From: Arion vulgaris
Taxonomy: Eukaryota > Mollusca > Gastropoda > Stylommatophora > Arionidae
Assembly (NCBI GenBank): GCA_020796225.1
Contig: CM036755.1
Coordinates: 13,543,494-13,607,493, forward strand
DNA length: 64,000 nucleotides
Reading direction: 5' to 3'
The notes below the pieces were generated by a model. It saw only the letters and a program-made list of their open reading frames with translations, was not told the DNA's origin and did no database searches. Within the stretch, counting starts at the first letter, position 1; the number at the start of each line of letters is the position of its first letter. The translations under genes and the position numbers were made by a program. Below, piece after piece: positions 50,690 to 62,735 of the stretch.

Positions 50690-52020
50690 CAGGAGCAGCA
50701 ATACAATCTCTTCATGACCTCTACTGATCTGATGAAGACCATCAACGAGGTCAACAAAGAAGTTCTGTAAAAGATCATGGGAAAATTTGGCTATCCAGTC
50801 AAATTGATGAAGATAGTCCAAACGTTTCATAAGATCATCCAATTGTTTCATGAGGACATGATGGCTTGTTTACTAAATTATGGGGAGCTTTCAGTGACCG
50901 TCCATGTCACAAATCTGGTCAAACAGGGATATGTGTTGGTCTTCAGCATAATGTTTGCTGCTATGCTCATGGATGGCTTTCAGGAATGTGATGAAGTGGA
51001 GTAAAGAGTAGATTCGAAACAGATGGTAATTTATTCAATTTCAAGAGGTTAAAATTCTCCATCTAAGTGAAGAAATCAACCATCTAAAACTTGTTATTTG
51101 TTGTTGTCTGCTGTGCCTTCACTATGAACTGTACAGAAGATATACAGACTTACATGGATAGATTTTTGTTAGTCTCTAATTTGTTTGATCTTAACATCCA
51201 CTACAGAAAATTGATGGTGTATATTTCAGCCTGAGCTTTTAGCACGGTAGCATGAACCAATCATCAATGTTAAATACCAGTGTCTCCTTAACACAGTTAA
51301 TTTTCTTTTTATTGGTAGCATCCTTCCTATCCAGATCAATAAACATAGACTCTGAGGTCAACAATAGACTATCTGAAGCTAGGGCTGTATTTGGAAAACT
51401 GTGTGCTAGTGTGTGTTTGCTCTGGAAGGGGATAAATGTGACCCCAAAACTATTAGTTTTCTGGGCTATAGCACTCAGCACACTCTTGTACATCAGTGTG
51501 ACATGTACATTGTATAGCAAATAAGCAGAAAAACTAAATCACTTCCACACGGCAGTCTCCACAAATTTCTAAGAATAGAATGGGAGAACAAAATGCCAGA
51601 TACCAAAGTTCTCATAGAATCACCCTTCCATGTGCCAGTACTGTGTAGCAGAAGGCCCAGCTGAAATGTTGCATGGATTCCTGATAACCACTTCTAAAGG
51701 ACAAGTTATGGATGCTCTTAGTGTCCCTAAAAAGTATTTTAAATAGACACCACATGCTGGGAATCCCTTGAGCAAGACTTCTAAATGTGGTATTGTAACA
51801 CCACAAAAGATGTCGATAGCTTAAAATCATTCACACAGCTGAGGCACAAAGCATGTGATCTTCCCAAAAGACGGTACACCAAATACCTGCATATCTAACT
51901 TTGATCATGTATGTCGCATTTGTGGTAGGGCAATGCATTCTAGGATATTTACTCTAGTCACCTCCGTACACACCAGGAGTACAACAACACATGTCTGAGA
52001 CTGTTGTCATCATTGCTTGT
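50690..52020 (+). mobile_element. LINE fragment: RT to zinc-finger-like C-terminus
   Basis: The plus frame 50777-51004 reads KFGYPVKLMKIVQTFHK then DMMACLLNYGELSVTVHVTN then LVKQGYVLVFSIMF, the RT segment around the GVKQGC-LAP-LFS motif. Later pieces are RLSEARAVFGKLCASVCLL and LSTLLYISVTCTLY (LPTLLYG-E-WT). The end has HVCRICGRAMHSRI followed by TLVTSVHTRS, a C-x2-C...H zinc-finger-like tail. It lies in the last ABCC intron, ending ~80 bp before the terminal exon. Many stops; inactive. Confidence 0.8.
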
Positions 52021-52100
52021 AATGACGGCTATTAGTAATTAATAAACTAGTTTATAGACATACAATCACATTCATTTCAATTGTGTTTTTTCTTCCTCAG

Positions 52101-52212
52101 AGTTATTGTAATGGACAAGGGAACAATTGCAGAGATGGACTCTCCTCAAGCACTACTCAACAATCATCAGTCTGTATTCTATTCTATGGCTAAAGATGCT
52201 AACCTGGTCTAA
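52101..52212 (+). CDS. ABCC1-like: ABCC terminal exon with stop
   Basis: After CTTCCTCAG the split arginine codon leads into VIVMDKGTIAEMDSPQALL and then FYSMAKDANLV followed by TAA at 52210-52212. This is the standard ABCC C-terminus (RV-VLDKG-I-E...FYSM-KDA). The frame is clean. A second, indel-bearing copy of this exon lies on the minus strand at about 9666-9777 within an inverted 2-kb duplicate. Confidence 0.95.
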
Positions 52213-52258
52213 CTTTATGTTCATATTATTTCAAGAACAATGTTTAGCATTTTAATTT

Positions 52259-52264
52259 AATAAA
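52259..52264 (+). promoter_or_regulatory. Polyadenylation signal AATAAA of the ABCC gene
   Basis: AATAAA starts 47 bases after the stop codon in AT-rich sequence. Its position fits a short 3' UTR. Use of this signal is inferred only from position. Confidence 0.55.
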
Positions 52265-52279
52265 TATATAACAAATAGT

Positions 52280-52945
52280 ATAAATAACAAAAAGACAAAA
52301 GTAATGATTATATCAAAGAATCCACTTCAAAAATACATAATTGGGATAAAGTGAACAGTTGTAAAACAAGAAAAGCAATACAAATACTTGAGTATAATAA
52401 TAACTCCTATAGTAAATGTTATACAGATATAAAAGAGTAGAATCAAGAGTTGAGTGGAAAATGAAAAACATGTTGTAATATAAAAGCTTTGCATGAAAAT
52501 TGAGAAAGAGAGTATTACAGTTATATGTAGAACTAGTTCTGACATATGGATATGAATCATGGACAATAAATAACATGAATAATGAAATTATTAGAGACTA
52601 CTGCCGAGATGTGATTTTATCGAAGACTGATGAGAATATCCTGGACGGTAAATATGACAAATGATAATGTTCTCTAGAAAGCAGGCAAGATCAGATAGCT
52701 TCTAAAACATATCAGAAAAAATGTTCCAGTTATGAGAAGACAAAACTTGAATACATTGTGACAACTGGCAAGATATAGGGTAAGAGAGATAGAGGTAGAC
52801 AGAGGGAAAATATTTCAACAGCTGAACATCACCGCAGGGTGTGATCAAAACAGTATCACAACTCACAGCTAGAACAAGAGACAGAGAGTTGGGGAAGAAC
52901 AGGATAATTTGCACCTGCTGGTATGACATTTGATGATGATGAATT
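52280..52945 (+). mobile_element. LINE 3' fragment with GATGATGA tail
   Basis: Just past the ABCC polyadenylation signal, frame pieces read YKYLSIIITP, VENEKHVV, ELVLTYGYESWTINNMNN and TRTRDRELGKNR. They end in GACATTTGATGATGATGAA. The order (YLG-I, Y-SE-WTI, tail, GATGAT microsatellite) is that of a decayed LINE 3' end. Confidence 0.68.
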
Positions 52946-53094
52946 GTTCATATTTGACTAGAATTTGTTTGTATGGAATATATGTTTATATTCTTGTATA
53001 ATGGCACACACAATCTAGTATAGTTTCTAATTGAAGACTGCATATATATATGTTATTTTTTTACATTGATTGTTCAGTGTCATATTTTTTCTTT

Positions 53095-53490
53095 TTATTC
53101 TTCTCTTCTTTTTCTTCTTCTTCTCCTCTTCTTCTTCTGCGTACACTTTCAAACATTATCGTGAATATTTTGATAGACAGCTGTAGTCAGTCTAAGGTTG
53201 TCAGTATCTTCATAGATATTGTCTTCAAATGTTGATGGTCACAGTCACATAATCTTTCTCTGTTCCTCATTTCTTAGACACTTGTGTAACAGATGTTCAG
53301 TTGTGTCACAATTGTAGACATTAGATGTTCCCATCTTTATATTTGTTACTCAAGTCTATTGTGATCTTTGCTGAGTCTAAACACTATCACTTTTTCTGTT
53401 TCTATTGAGCAGATAGAAAATGATGTGTATAGACTGTGAGATCCATTGAGTTGAGTATCAATTTCAATCTAATTAAAGATGCCCTTTTCA
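53095..53490 (-). mobile_element. LINE 3' tail with (GAA)n
   Basis: On the minus strand the pieces FSICSIETEKVIVFRLSKDH, TQLNICYTSV and LRLTAAF (shifted frames) match the post-RNase H tail of I/Jockey-like LINEs (FRLRTGH.RL..H......EHLL..C). The GAAGAAGAAGAGG run (53095-53139 on the complement) is its 3' tail. The copy in the inverted block is at 8440-8800. Confidence 0.62.
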
Positions 53491-53590
53491 GATGAGATCA
53501 CTTGCCATCTCCCCATCCATGGTAAGCTGTAATATGTATCACAAACATTTTCTATGTTATGTTATGGTGGTATGTTCTAGCAAATGGTTC

Positions 53591-53999
53591 CTCATAATGT
53601 TTCCATACCACTTATATCATTGTCTTCCTCATGTCTATGTACAAGGGAAGGTGGACAATGTTCAGAACATATATGCTTGACAATGATTAATCTGGTTGAA
53701 TATTTCATTGAAAAAAATTCTAGAATATGAAATGTAGTCATATTTCAATTATAAATAATTGTTTGATCATTGTTAATTTGAAGATCTCTGTGTATTCTAA
53801 CGCAAGATACATGTCAATACTGTGATTGTTTGAAGGTTTTTGTATATCTGTAAACACTAGATGGTTGTGACATCTGTGGAGATCTGAAACCACATGGTTT
53901 GTTCATGGATCTACTATTTAAAAAAATTGATGTTAAAGTAAAGGTGAAGCCTTTTTGAGGTCAGGAATGATTTTTCAAATAAAGACATGTCTTTTTGGT
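53591..53999. other. Intergenic sequence, no feature
   Basis: AT-rich DNA beyond the duplicated segment. Nothing recognised. Confidence 0.45.
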
Positions 54000-56900
54000 T
54001 ATATATATATATATGGCCCTTTTCATCTTTACAGACGGTCAATAGGCAAGTGTTTTACTGTGACAACTTCTGAGTTTTCGCTTTTCTCTCTTGTCGTTCA
54101 GCTCGTACATAAGTCTCTTCTCAAAAGACTCTGCGCCCTTCCGTAATTTGGCTTTCCACACAACTCTGTCATCAGCTAGTCCCTCCCATGTGCTGGGATC
54201 TATAGAAAAGTTTTCATTGAGGTTTTGCAGACATCTTTATATCTGAGCAGTGGTCTGCCCTGGTGCCTCTTCCTCCGAAAGTTCACAGAACAACATTTGT
54301 TTTGGTATGCGATAAGTTTCCATTCTTCTCACATGTCCCAACCATCTTAGTCGTCTACTGCTGAGCATGCCCATGATGGAAGGCAGATTTGCACGTTGTA
54401 GTACTTCAGAGTTGGTTATCTTGTCGACTCACCTGATGTTCATAATCTTGTGGAGACATCGAAGGTGAAAGATGTTAAGTCTCCTCTCGTGTCTTGAGTA
54501 GGCTGTCCATGTTTCTGAGCCATATAGTAAAGAACTAATTACACAGGCTTGATATATTTGAGTTTTCGTCTGCAATGTCAATTTTTGTTGTCCCACGCTC
54601 GCTTTGATAGTATGCCGAATGTAGTAGCCGCACTCCTATACGACGTTGATTTCTTCATCAAGAGAAAGGCTGGCAGTGACCGTGGACCCAAGATAGCAGA
54701 ATTTTTGCACTGGTGTTAGATGGTTACCATTTAAAGTGATATTTGATGTCTTACCTCCCTGACATAATACAACTGTTTTGGAGACACTTATTGTCAGAGA
54801 AAAGAGGTCGCATGCCTTTGACAAATTATTAATTAGACATTGCAGTGTAGTCTCACTGTGGGCGACTAAGGCAGCATCGTCAGCGAAAAGGAGGTCCTTG
54901 AGAAGAATTTCGTCGTTTTTGTCTTGGCTCTTAAGCGAGCCAAGTTAAACAGTGAACCATCAGATCTAGTGCGGATGAAAACATCACCATCAGCGTCCCC
55001 TAAGGCATGGTTCAAAAGGACTGCGAAGAAGATACCAAAGAGAGTGGGGCAAGGACACAGCCCTGCTTGACTCCACTCTTAACCTCAAAACTATCAGATG
55101 TGCTGCCATCGAACTGTATGCTGGCTTTCATGCCCTCATGGAAGGAAACAATCAATTGGAGCAACTTTGGGGGACAACCAATATACTTCAATATTTTATA
55201 AAGACTTGGCCTGCTGACTGTGTCAAATGCCTTAGTCAGATCCACGAAAGCAATACATAGAGGCTTGCTCTGCTCTCTGCTCTTCTCTTGTAGCTGTCGA
55301 AGGGTAAATATCATGTCAGTTGTTGACCGTCTATCTCTGAATCCACATTGTGACTCTGGAAGAACACGCTCCGCCAGTTTCTGTAGTCGTTTTGAAAGGA
55401 CTAGTGCAAAAGCTTTGCCTGTTACGCTTAGAAGGGAGATGCCTCTGTAGTTGTTACAATCCCCTTATCCCCTTTGTTTTTATAGAGTGTCACTATCTTT
55501 GCATCCCTCATGTCCTGAGGAAGTGTTTCCTCTCTCCAGCACTGAATAAGGAGATTGTAGAGGTGGGGCAGCAGGACATCCCTATTGTATTTGAGGACTT
55601 CTGCAGGAATGTTGTCTAGTCCTGATGCCTTGCCATTTGAAAGTTTGTTGATTGCTTCGGAAAGTTCCTGCTCCGTGGGTTCGGTATCCAGCTCGGTTTG
55701 GTCATGGTGTTTCGGTATGATCTGATCGAGGACTGGGTGTGCTGGTTTCTCCACAGAGTAAAGATTGGAATAGTGTTCCACCCATCTTTCGAGCTGTTTA
55801 GTCATATCTGTTATTGGCTCACCTGTGTCCGATCTTAGTGGTGCAATTTTTGTTATGTTTGGTCCCAGAGCTACTCTGATATTTTCGTACATTGCCTTGG
55901 TGTTGCCCATATCTGCAGCATTTTGTATCGCAGAACATAGATTTGACCAGTATTCATTTGCACACCTCCTTCTCGTTGCAATACTGATTTTGTGTGCTGA
56001 AGATGGTCCTTTGAACTTTGCTAGGGTTTATTTTTGTAATTTATTAGAGCTCTTTTCTTTTCCTCAAGTAGAGGGCTTAGGGTTGTTTCATTTTGTTCTA
56101 CCCAGTCTTTGTTGGAGAATTTCTTGGTGCCAAATGAGTCAATGGCACAGTCATATATGTTAGATTTTAGAATGTTCCACTTTTCGTCTACGCTACATTC
56201 TCCCATTTCATTCTCACACAGAGCAGTAAACGCCTTTCTGAAAGTCTCCCTATTCTCTGTCATCCCCATTTTGGTGACACTGACTTTGGGTTTGGGTGGT
56301 CTTCTTGTTAAATAGGTTTTCCTTGGAAGTATTTTGACTTTGCTGATAACTAGTGCATGATCTGTATCACAGTCCGCGCTGTGGAAAGTACGTGTGATTT
56401 TCACTGTGTTGAGGTGTTGTCTGCGTGTGAGTACAAAATCAAGCTGGTGCCAGTGACCTGATCTTGGGTGGCACCATGACACCCTGTGTCTGTGTTTGAC
56501 AGAAAAAAAAACGTATTTGTCACACACATGTTGTTTTGGGAGCAGAATTCAAGCAGTCTTTGGCCATTATCGTTGATATTTCCAATGCCATGATGACCCA
56601 GGCATACTGGCCATGACTGGTGATCAGATCCTATGCGTGCATTTAAGTCACCCAATATAAACAGTTGCTCATCTACTGGAAATGAATTAACGACATTCTG
56701 TAATGAGTCATAAAACTTGTCTTTATCTTCTGCAGACGCTGCTAGGGTTGGTGCGTAGACACATATGATGTTTAGGAGTCCACTTTTTACATTGAGTCGT
56801 AGTGATATTACTCGTTCTGATGCAGCTACTGGTGTATGAATAGCTTTCACAAGTCTATTGTGCACTGCAAAGCCGACTCCATACAGTCTAGGTTGATTGG

Positions 56901-57290
56901 TGCTTAGGCCCTGCCAGAAGAATGTGTAATTCTTTTCTTTTACTGAGCCACAGTCTGGAAGCCTGGTTTCCTGTAGCGCGGTATGTCTACCTGCAGTCTC
57001 TCAAGTTCTCTGTCTATGACAGCTGTTTTCCTGATGTCTTTTGTTTTCGTCGGGTCTAGGTTGACAAGTCCGGGACACATGGTCCTTACGTTCCATGTGC
57101 CAAATCTAAGAGGTTTATTTGTCTTGTGTCTCTGTAACTGTTGCTTACCGTGTTGTGCTCGAGCCGAAAGAAAAGATGAAGTGTCGTCTCTCTTTGTGCC
57201 TAGCCTGGGCAGCTGATATGGAGAATGTGCCTTGCCCATTTTGCACAAACCCCTCTCTACCCTACTGTTTTTCCAAAGGAAAGACAAAGT
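54000..57290 (-). mobile_element. Nearly full-length LINE with AP endonuclease and RT (frameshifted)
   Basis: On the minus strand the element begins near 57287. The endonuclease starts RFGTWNVRTM (57130 region) and continues FAVHNRLVKAIHTPVAASER, NIICVYAPT, LFILGDLNARIGSD, then QLDFVLTRR and SADCDTDHALV. RT follows: SGLDNIPAEVLK, VTLYKNKGDKG, IAFVDLTKAFDTVSR and FEVKSGVKQGCVLAP, then LLFADDAALVAH (FADD at 54876-54887) and KFCYLGSTVT. The tail has LLYGSETWTAYSRHERRL and LRWLGHVRRMETYRIPKQML. It ends at a (TA)n run at 54001-54014. Frameshifts near 56975, at a run of nine A on plus (about 56503-56511), near 55435 and near 55010 make it inactive. The clade (CR1/L2 or RTE-like) is not settled. Confidence 0.9.
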
Positions 57291-58014
57291 CTATACGTTT
57301 GGAATCCAGCAGGGTTTGCAGGAGATGCCAGAAGATGGCAAGGAATACACACTTAACCATCAACTTTTTGGTTATATTAGGACATTTATTACCAAATAGA
57401 CTTCATTGTTATCTAGGGTTAGCTTTAGTTCATATGTGCTTAGTTTCCCATTTGCAGATATCATAGGAGATGCATGCTGATAGTTCCTGTGGCTTCTGGT
57501 TAAACACACTGCATATTCTGTTCCATAGATATCGAGTTCTAATAGTATTTGATGAGAAATTCCCTGAGTAACAAGAAGCGGTGATTAGACATAATGTAGA
57601 TGTCAACTGTTGAAGATTATTCTACAGGTCTGGACATGCAGGGAATATAAACAAAATGATAGAACTTGTATTACAAGTATCTCTAGTCAGCTCTCTAGAT
57701 GTTAATAGTTAGCATAGCTGAGGTGTTATATTCTAGCTAATATTGTTCATATACAACTAACAAGATGAACTGAACATAAACCTCAACAAAGGACAAGTTT
57801 TTATGATGCTCAATTTGAGTAACCAGCCACCAGTTAAGTAGTTGTCCACCACTCATTCATTAATATTCTGTTGACCTCATAATTACCAGCTATGTTGCAA
57901 TGAAATTGTATTATTTGAAACTGCCAGCATACTAACCAGTTGTTTATCTCAAGTCTTTACCATGACTATAAAAGAAATGTCATAGAGTTGAACTTATGTA
58001 TAGTGTTTATTTCT
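57291..58014. other. Intergenic DNA with a short LINE tail remnant
   Basis: At 57440-57530 the words CAGATATCATAGGAGATGCA and GATAGTTCCTGTGGCTTCTG resemble the duplicated tail at 3530-3650. The remainder shows nothing. Confidence 0.4.
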
Positions 58015-58800
58015 TTTCAATGTAACCACAAACTGAAACGATACACTTCTGACATCTTTGCTTTGAAACAATCTTGGTAACAGCACACCCTATTTTTCAC
58101 ACTACAGCAGTTATCACATGCCAGTTTGACTTCTTCATCGCTGTCAAAGTGTTTTTCTTTCTGCTGTCTTTTAATATTTGGGAAAAGTAAATAAGCTGCA
58201 GTCAAATCCTGAGAATAGATTGTACTTGTGTGTGGAAGAATCTCCGTATTCAAATCATTGTCTGTTAACTGTACAAACTTTGCTTTGTGAGAGAGAGAGA
58301 GAATAGGAATTGTCTTGAATAAAAGACACATTTTGAGTTGATACTATCCCTCATTATCTGGTTACAGCCTTACTTAGTTTGCTAAGGATATCTGCATGGT
58401 ACTGTCCATTAACCATCTTGTTACAAGACAGGTAAATCTGTCGGTAGGACACATCTTTTCTCCTAAGAAGTCAGACAGCATCACATTTTATGTAGATTTA
58501 TGTACTGTTGATTTGATAAAGTGTTGGGGAGTCTAGGGTTTTTCATTGCATTCTGGCAATTTTACAAATTTAGGGTCATAATGGTGAAATCACTTGTCAC
58601 CTACTGTCACCAACCGAGGTAGTCAAAATGGTTTCTTTACTGACACATTTTTTTGTAGCAACTGTTGACAATAATTTCCCCACATTTGCTTCCGTTTGCT
58701 TTTTTTTATGTGTCAGCAGGCTCTGAACCCAGTGATCTTACATCTGTCTCACTTTCAGTCTGTTGTGTAAACATATCTTCTTCTGTGTTTCACTAGATTG
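58015..58800 (-). mobile_element. mariner-like transposase remnant
   Basis: On the minus strand a frame ends with LLFPNIKRQQKEKHFDSDEE then VKLACDN..., YQDCFKAKMSE and YRFSLWLH. This is the mariner C-terminus (FLFP-LK-HL-G--F-SD-EV...). Upstream pieces FHHYDPKFVKLPE, GQYHADILSKL and LFIQDN match the catalytic region around HHYDPESK and HDNA. There are many frameshifts. It is a different copy from that at 30540-31420. Confidence 0.75.
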
Positions 58801-59014
58801 GAATTTCGGATTCTCTAATAAAGGCAACCGTCTGCCTCAGACTATCAGCCATGCCATACAGTGTGTCTTGGACGCTGGTGTCAGTGGGCCACCTAAAACA
58901 GTAAAAATATAGTAACTGTTCTTTCACTCACTTTTATCTACTAACTATCTCTGCAATTGTCAACTTTGGATCCTGGTCAGTATTTTTTCTTCTCTTGCTG
59001 CATTTCTGTTTTTG

Positions 59015-59355
59015 TACTTTAAGGAGTATTTATAGAAGAAGGATGAGAATCCCATGGACTTCTAAAATGACTAATGTTGAGGTGCGGAATGAGATCAAGA
59101 CACAGAGAAGACTTATCATCAATATAAGAAAGAGGTAGTCATCATTTTTCGGACATGTGATGAGGAGGGAGGTTTAGAACACATTGTGACTACCGGTAAA
59201 ATCGAGGGTAGACGAGATAGAGAGAGAAAATTTTGGATAGCCTGACTTCAAGGCACGGTAGAGCGTCGACATCTGAGTTGATAGCAAACACCAACGACAG
59301 AGATTTGTGGAGATCCATGATTGCCTACGCCAGCTGGCACGGCACCTGATGATGA
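59015..59355 (+). mobile_element. LINE 3' end with GATGATGATG tail
   Basis: The plus frames read RRMRIPWTSKMTNVEVRNEI then FFGHVMRRE, and later DRDLWRSMIAYASWHGT in a shifted frame followed by a stop and TGATGATGATGC. It has the same type of end as 1290-1430 but is a longer fragment (thumb, W-GH tail and terminus). Confidence 0.75.
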
Positions 59356-60149
59356 TGCTGACTCTAAAGACTCTTTCCCAGATCTTGACAGATCTGCAAC
59401 ATTTGTGCTGACACACACAAACTGTCTATGCCAGTATTTTTACCAAAGCAAATGAATGGTGAGAATCATAAAACAGTTGTTCCCTGTATATTTCTGTATG
59501 TGTCTTTTACTACAACATCAGGAATTTGATCATAGACCTGGCCTCTGACTTCTCCATTGGTCTGACAAATCATTGAAGCATTAAATCTGACAAACTGGTT
59601 ATGTTGCACAGTGCACTACAGCAGGAAAACCCATTTTAGATTTTAAAAAAGCATACTTCACACATAAGAAACTTTACATATGCATAGATTCAACTTTCTC
59701 CATTTACTTCTTCATGGTCAGTGTAAAGACTTATAGCCAGAGCCTTGTAAAGCTGCGATTTTATTAGATGTTTGAATACTATTATGATTGTTGATGTTAT
59801 TTTATCAAAAATTGTCTATTCTTGAATTGGTCATGTTATTGATAAATATATAACAACTTGTATGTCAGTAGCTGTACATGTTACTCAATGTGCCATAAAC
59901 ATAAGTGCTATTAAAACTATGTTGGGACAAAATTTTAATATCTTCAGTCAGACAAAGTTATTGTTCTTTTATTGTATTCCGTAGTATATGTTCAAGTAAT
60001 TAATTCAAATACACAGCACTTGTCTGTTGATGGAGGAAATTAATATTGTGGCATATTTTTTACAGAACTTAACCATCAACCAAAGTAAATGTTCGTGATT
60101 TTCTAGGCAGCATGTATGCGTTCAGTAGTTTGCCATTGTTTTCTGAATG
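59356..60149. other. Intergenic sequence, no feature
   Basis: AT-rich DNA with no recognised gene or repeat. Confidence 0.5.
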
Positions 60150-60264
60150 GTAGGGTCTATTTACCGTCAGAAGCGGACAGGAATTTGCTTCCAAACTGCC
60201 TGTCGCAGAGTTTGAACTAGGCTAGAGTTGGGATCGCTCACTACCGCTTAAGCTACAGACGCCC
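60150..60264 (-). mobile_element. tRNA-derived SINE
   Basis: Starting at 60264 on the minus strand, GGGCGTCTGTAGCTTAAGCG resembles a tRNA 5' end with an A box. A B box-like AGTTCAAACTC lies about 35 bases on (60217-60207). The body continues with GCGACAGGCAGTTTGGAAGC. The B box departs from GGTTCGAAYCC, so it is probably silent. Family unknown. Confidence 0.6.
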
Positions 60265-60309
60265 ACTTATTGATGGACCATAATCATCAAGGTGCGTATC
60301 CTTTATAGG

Positions 60310-60740
60310 ACGTTGCTCTCTTTGCAGAACATCTGAAATTCACTCTGTCTCTAGCCAGTTCACCCACTTTGTCGATGGTCATATTCATGGTTTTTTAATA
60401 TCTTGTAGTCATCTTCTTCTTGGTCTGCCTCTCCATCTTGAAACCCTGCCCTCTAATATTGTTCTTTCCAGGCCATCGTGACGTTTGATGTGACCAAAGT
60501 ATCTAATTTTTCTGTATAGTTTGTTGTTTATCAGCTAATTGTCTTTAACATTCAGTTTCTCAGGACATCAGTGTTCTGTCTTTTTCTGTCCATGGTATTC
60601 GTAAGATCTTTCTGTAGCATTTCATTTCGAAGGACTGGATTTTCGTTCTTGTTATTGATGGATGTAAGATATTATTGCATGTTTTATTGTTGAGTGAGAT
60701 GTTTATAGAAGAGTTAATTGGAATGGAACATTGAAATAAA
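60310..60740 (-). mobile_element. LINE 3' fragment
   Basis: The minus frame 60775-60560 reads RTKIQSFEMKCYRKILRIPW then TEKDRT. Downstream frames have LNVKDN and later WRGRP-like pieces. IQSFEMKCYRKILRIPWT is the conserved post-RT thumb segment of RTE-type LINEs. Confidence 0.75.
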
Positions 60741-60939
60741 TGACTGGCCAATTCTAACAGATATATCATCATCACTAATGTAAAACTTGGAGGAACTGTG
60801 ATTGTTACACAGATTTCTATTGTGGACAGTACATAGTAGAACTTTATTTAATTTGGTTTATTTAATACCAAATTACTATTAAATAAAGCAAAGTTAACAA
60901 TAAAATATTTACTTTTATTGTGTGAGCAGAACCTGTATC

Positions 60940-62735
60940 ATGACTGGATGTCAAATAGAACAACTATTTGATAGGGCATTCACCACACTGTTCTCAGATG
61001 TACTTGACAACTGTTTGATAGGGCATTCACCACACTGTTCTCAGATGTACTTGACAACTATTTGATAGGGCATTCACCACACTGTTCTCAGATGTACTTG
61101 ACAACTGTTTGATAGGGCATTCACCACACTGTTCTCAGATGTACTTGACAACTGTTTGATAGGGCATTCACCACACTGTTCTCAGATGTACTTGACAACT
61201 ATTTGATAGGGCATTCACCACACTGTTCTCAGATGTACTTGACAACTATTTGATAGGGCATTCACCACACTGTTCTCAGATGTACTTGACAACTGTTTGA
61301 TAGAGCATTCACCACACTGTTCTCAGATGTACTTGACAACTGTTTGATAGGGCATTCACCACACTGTTCTCAGATGTACTTGACAACTATTTGATAGGGC
61401 ATTCACCACACTGTTCTCAGATGTACTTGACAACTATTTGATAGGGCATTCACCACACTGTTCTCAGATGTACTTGACAACTGTTTGATAGGGCATTCAC
61501 CACACTGTTCTCAGATGTACTTGGCAACTATTTGATAGGGCATTCACCACACTGTTCTCAGATGTACTTGACAACTGTTTGATAGAGCATTCACCACACT
61601 GTTCTCAGATGTACTTGACAACTGTTTGATAGGGCATTCACCACACTGTTCTCAGATGTACTTGACAACTATTTGATAGAGCATTCCCCACACTGTTCTC
61701 AAATGTACTTGACAATTGTTTGATAGGGCATTCACCACAATGTTCTCAGATGTACTTGACAACTGTTTGATAGGGCATTCACCACACTGTTCTCAGATGT
61801 ACTTGACAACTGTTTGATAGGGCATTCACCACACTGTTCTCAGATGTACTTGACAACTATTTGATAGGGCATTCACCACACTGTTCTCAGATGTACTTGA
61901 CAACTATTTGATAGGGCATTCACCACACTGTTCTCAGATGTACTTGACAACTGTTTGATAGGGCATTCACCACACTGTTCTCAGATGTACTTGACAACTA
62001 TTTGATAGGGCATTCACCACACTGTTCTCATATGTACTTGACAACTGTTTGATAGGGCATTCACCACACTGTTCTCAGATGTACTTGACAACTGTTTGAT
62101 AGGACATTCACCACACTGTTCTCAGATGTACTTGACAACTGTTTGATAGGCATTCCCACACTGTTCTCAGATGTACTTGACAACTATTTGATAGGGCATT
62201 CACCACACTGTTCTCAGATGTACTTGACAACTGTTTGATAGGGCATTCACCACACTGTTCTCAGATGTACTTGAGAACTGTTTGATAGGGCATTCACCAC
62301 ACTGTTCTCAGATGTACTTGACAACTATTTGATAGGGCATTCACCACACTGTTCTCAGATGTACTTGACAACTGTTTGATAGGGCATTCACCACACTGTT
62401 CTCAAATGTACTTGACAACTGTTTGATAGGGCATTCACCACACTGTTCTCAGATGTACTTGACAAATGTTTGATAGGGCATTCACCACACTGTTCTCAGA
62501 TGTACTTGACAATGTTTTCCTCCCACGTTTCCTGACATATGCAATAACATCACTACCATGTTTGATACCAACTTTACTAAACAGTGATATAAATAATTTG
62601 TCTAAACCATTCATATACCTTATTGTTTTTGTTCATCTTCTCTTTCTTGCTGTTGTTGTTGATAGCTCTTTTAATAATGAAAAAATCAATATGCTGTATT
62701 TGTTTGTTATTGTATCCTTCTCTCACACAAAGTAG
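60940..62735 (+). other. Possible small frame interrupted by the 47-bp array (unassigned)
   Basis: Before the array a frame reads MTGCQIEQLFDRAFTTLFSD. After it, a frame starting in the last unit continues VFLPRFLTYAITSLPCLIPT and a hydrophobic segment (FIYLIVFVHLLFLAVVV) to a stop at 62735. With a single unit the two halves would be one frame of about 100 codons with a membrane-like segment. No homology is recognised. It could be chance. Confidence 0.25.
60961..62512 (+). repeat. 47-bp minisatellite, 33 units
   Basis: I count 33 units of 47 bp containing TTTGATAGGGCATTCACCAC and ACTGTTCTCAGATGTACTTG. Identity is high. The main variant is CTG versus CTA before TTTG; rarer ones are GATAGAGC and GGCAAC. 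One unit near 62150 lacks two or three bases. The array splits a possible open frame. Confidence 0.95.

Larger units (their letters stand above)
51510..53586 (+). repeat. Right partner of the 8324-10335 inverted copy
   Basis: The reverse complement of this segment is found at 8324-10335 with small indels. Here the terminal exon is intact and follows its proper neighbours, so this copy is taken as the reference. Confidence 0.88.
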
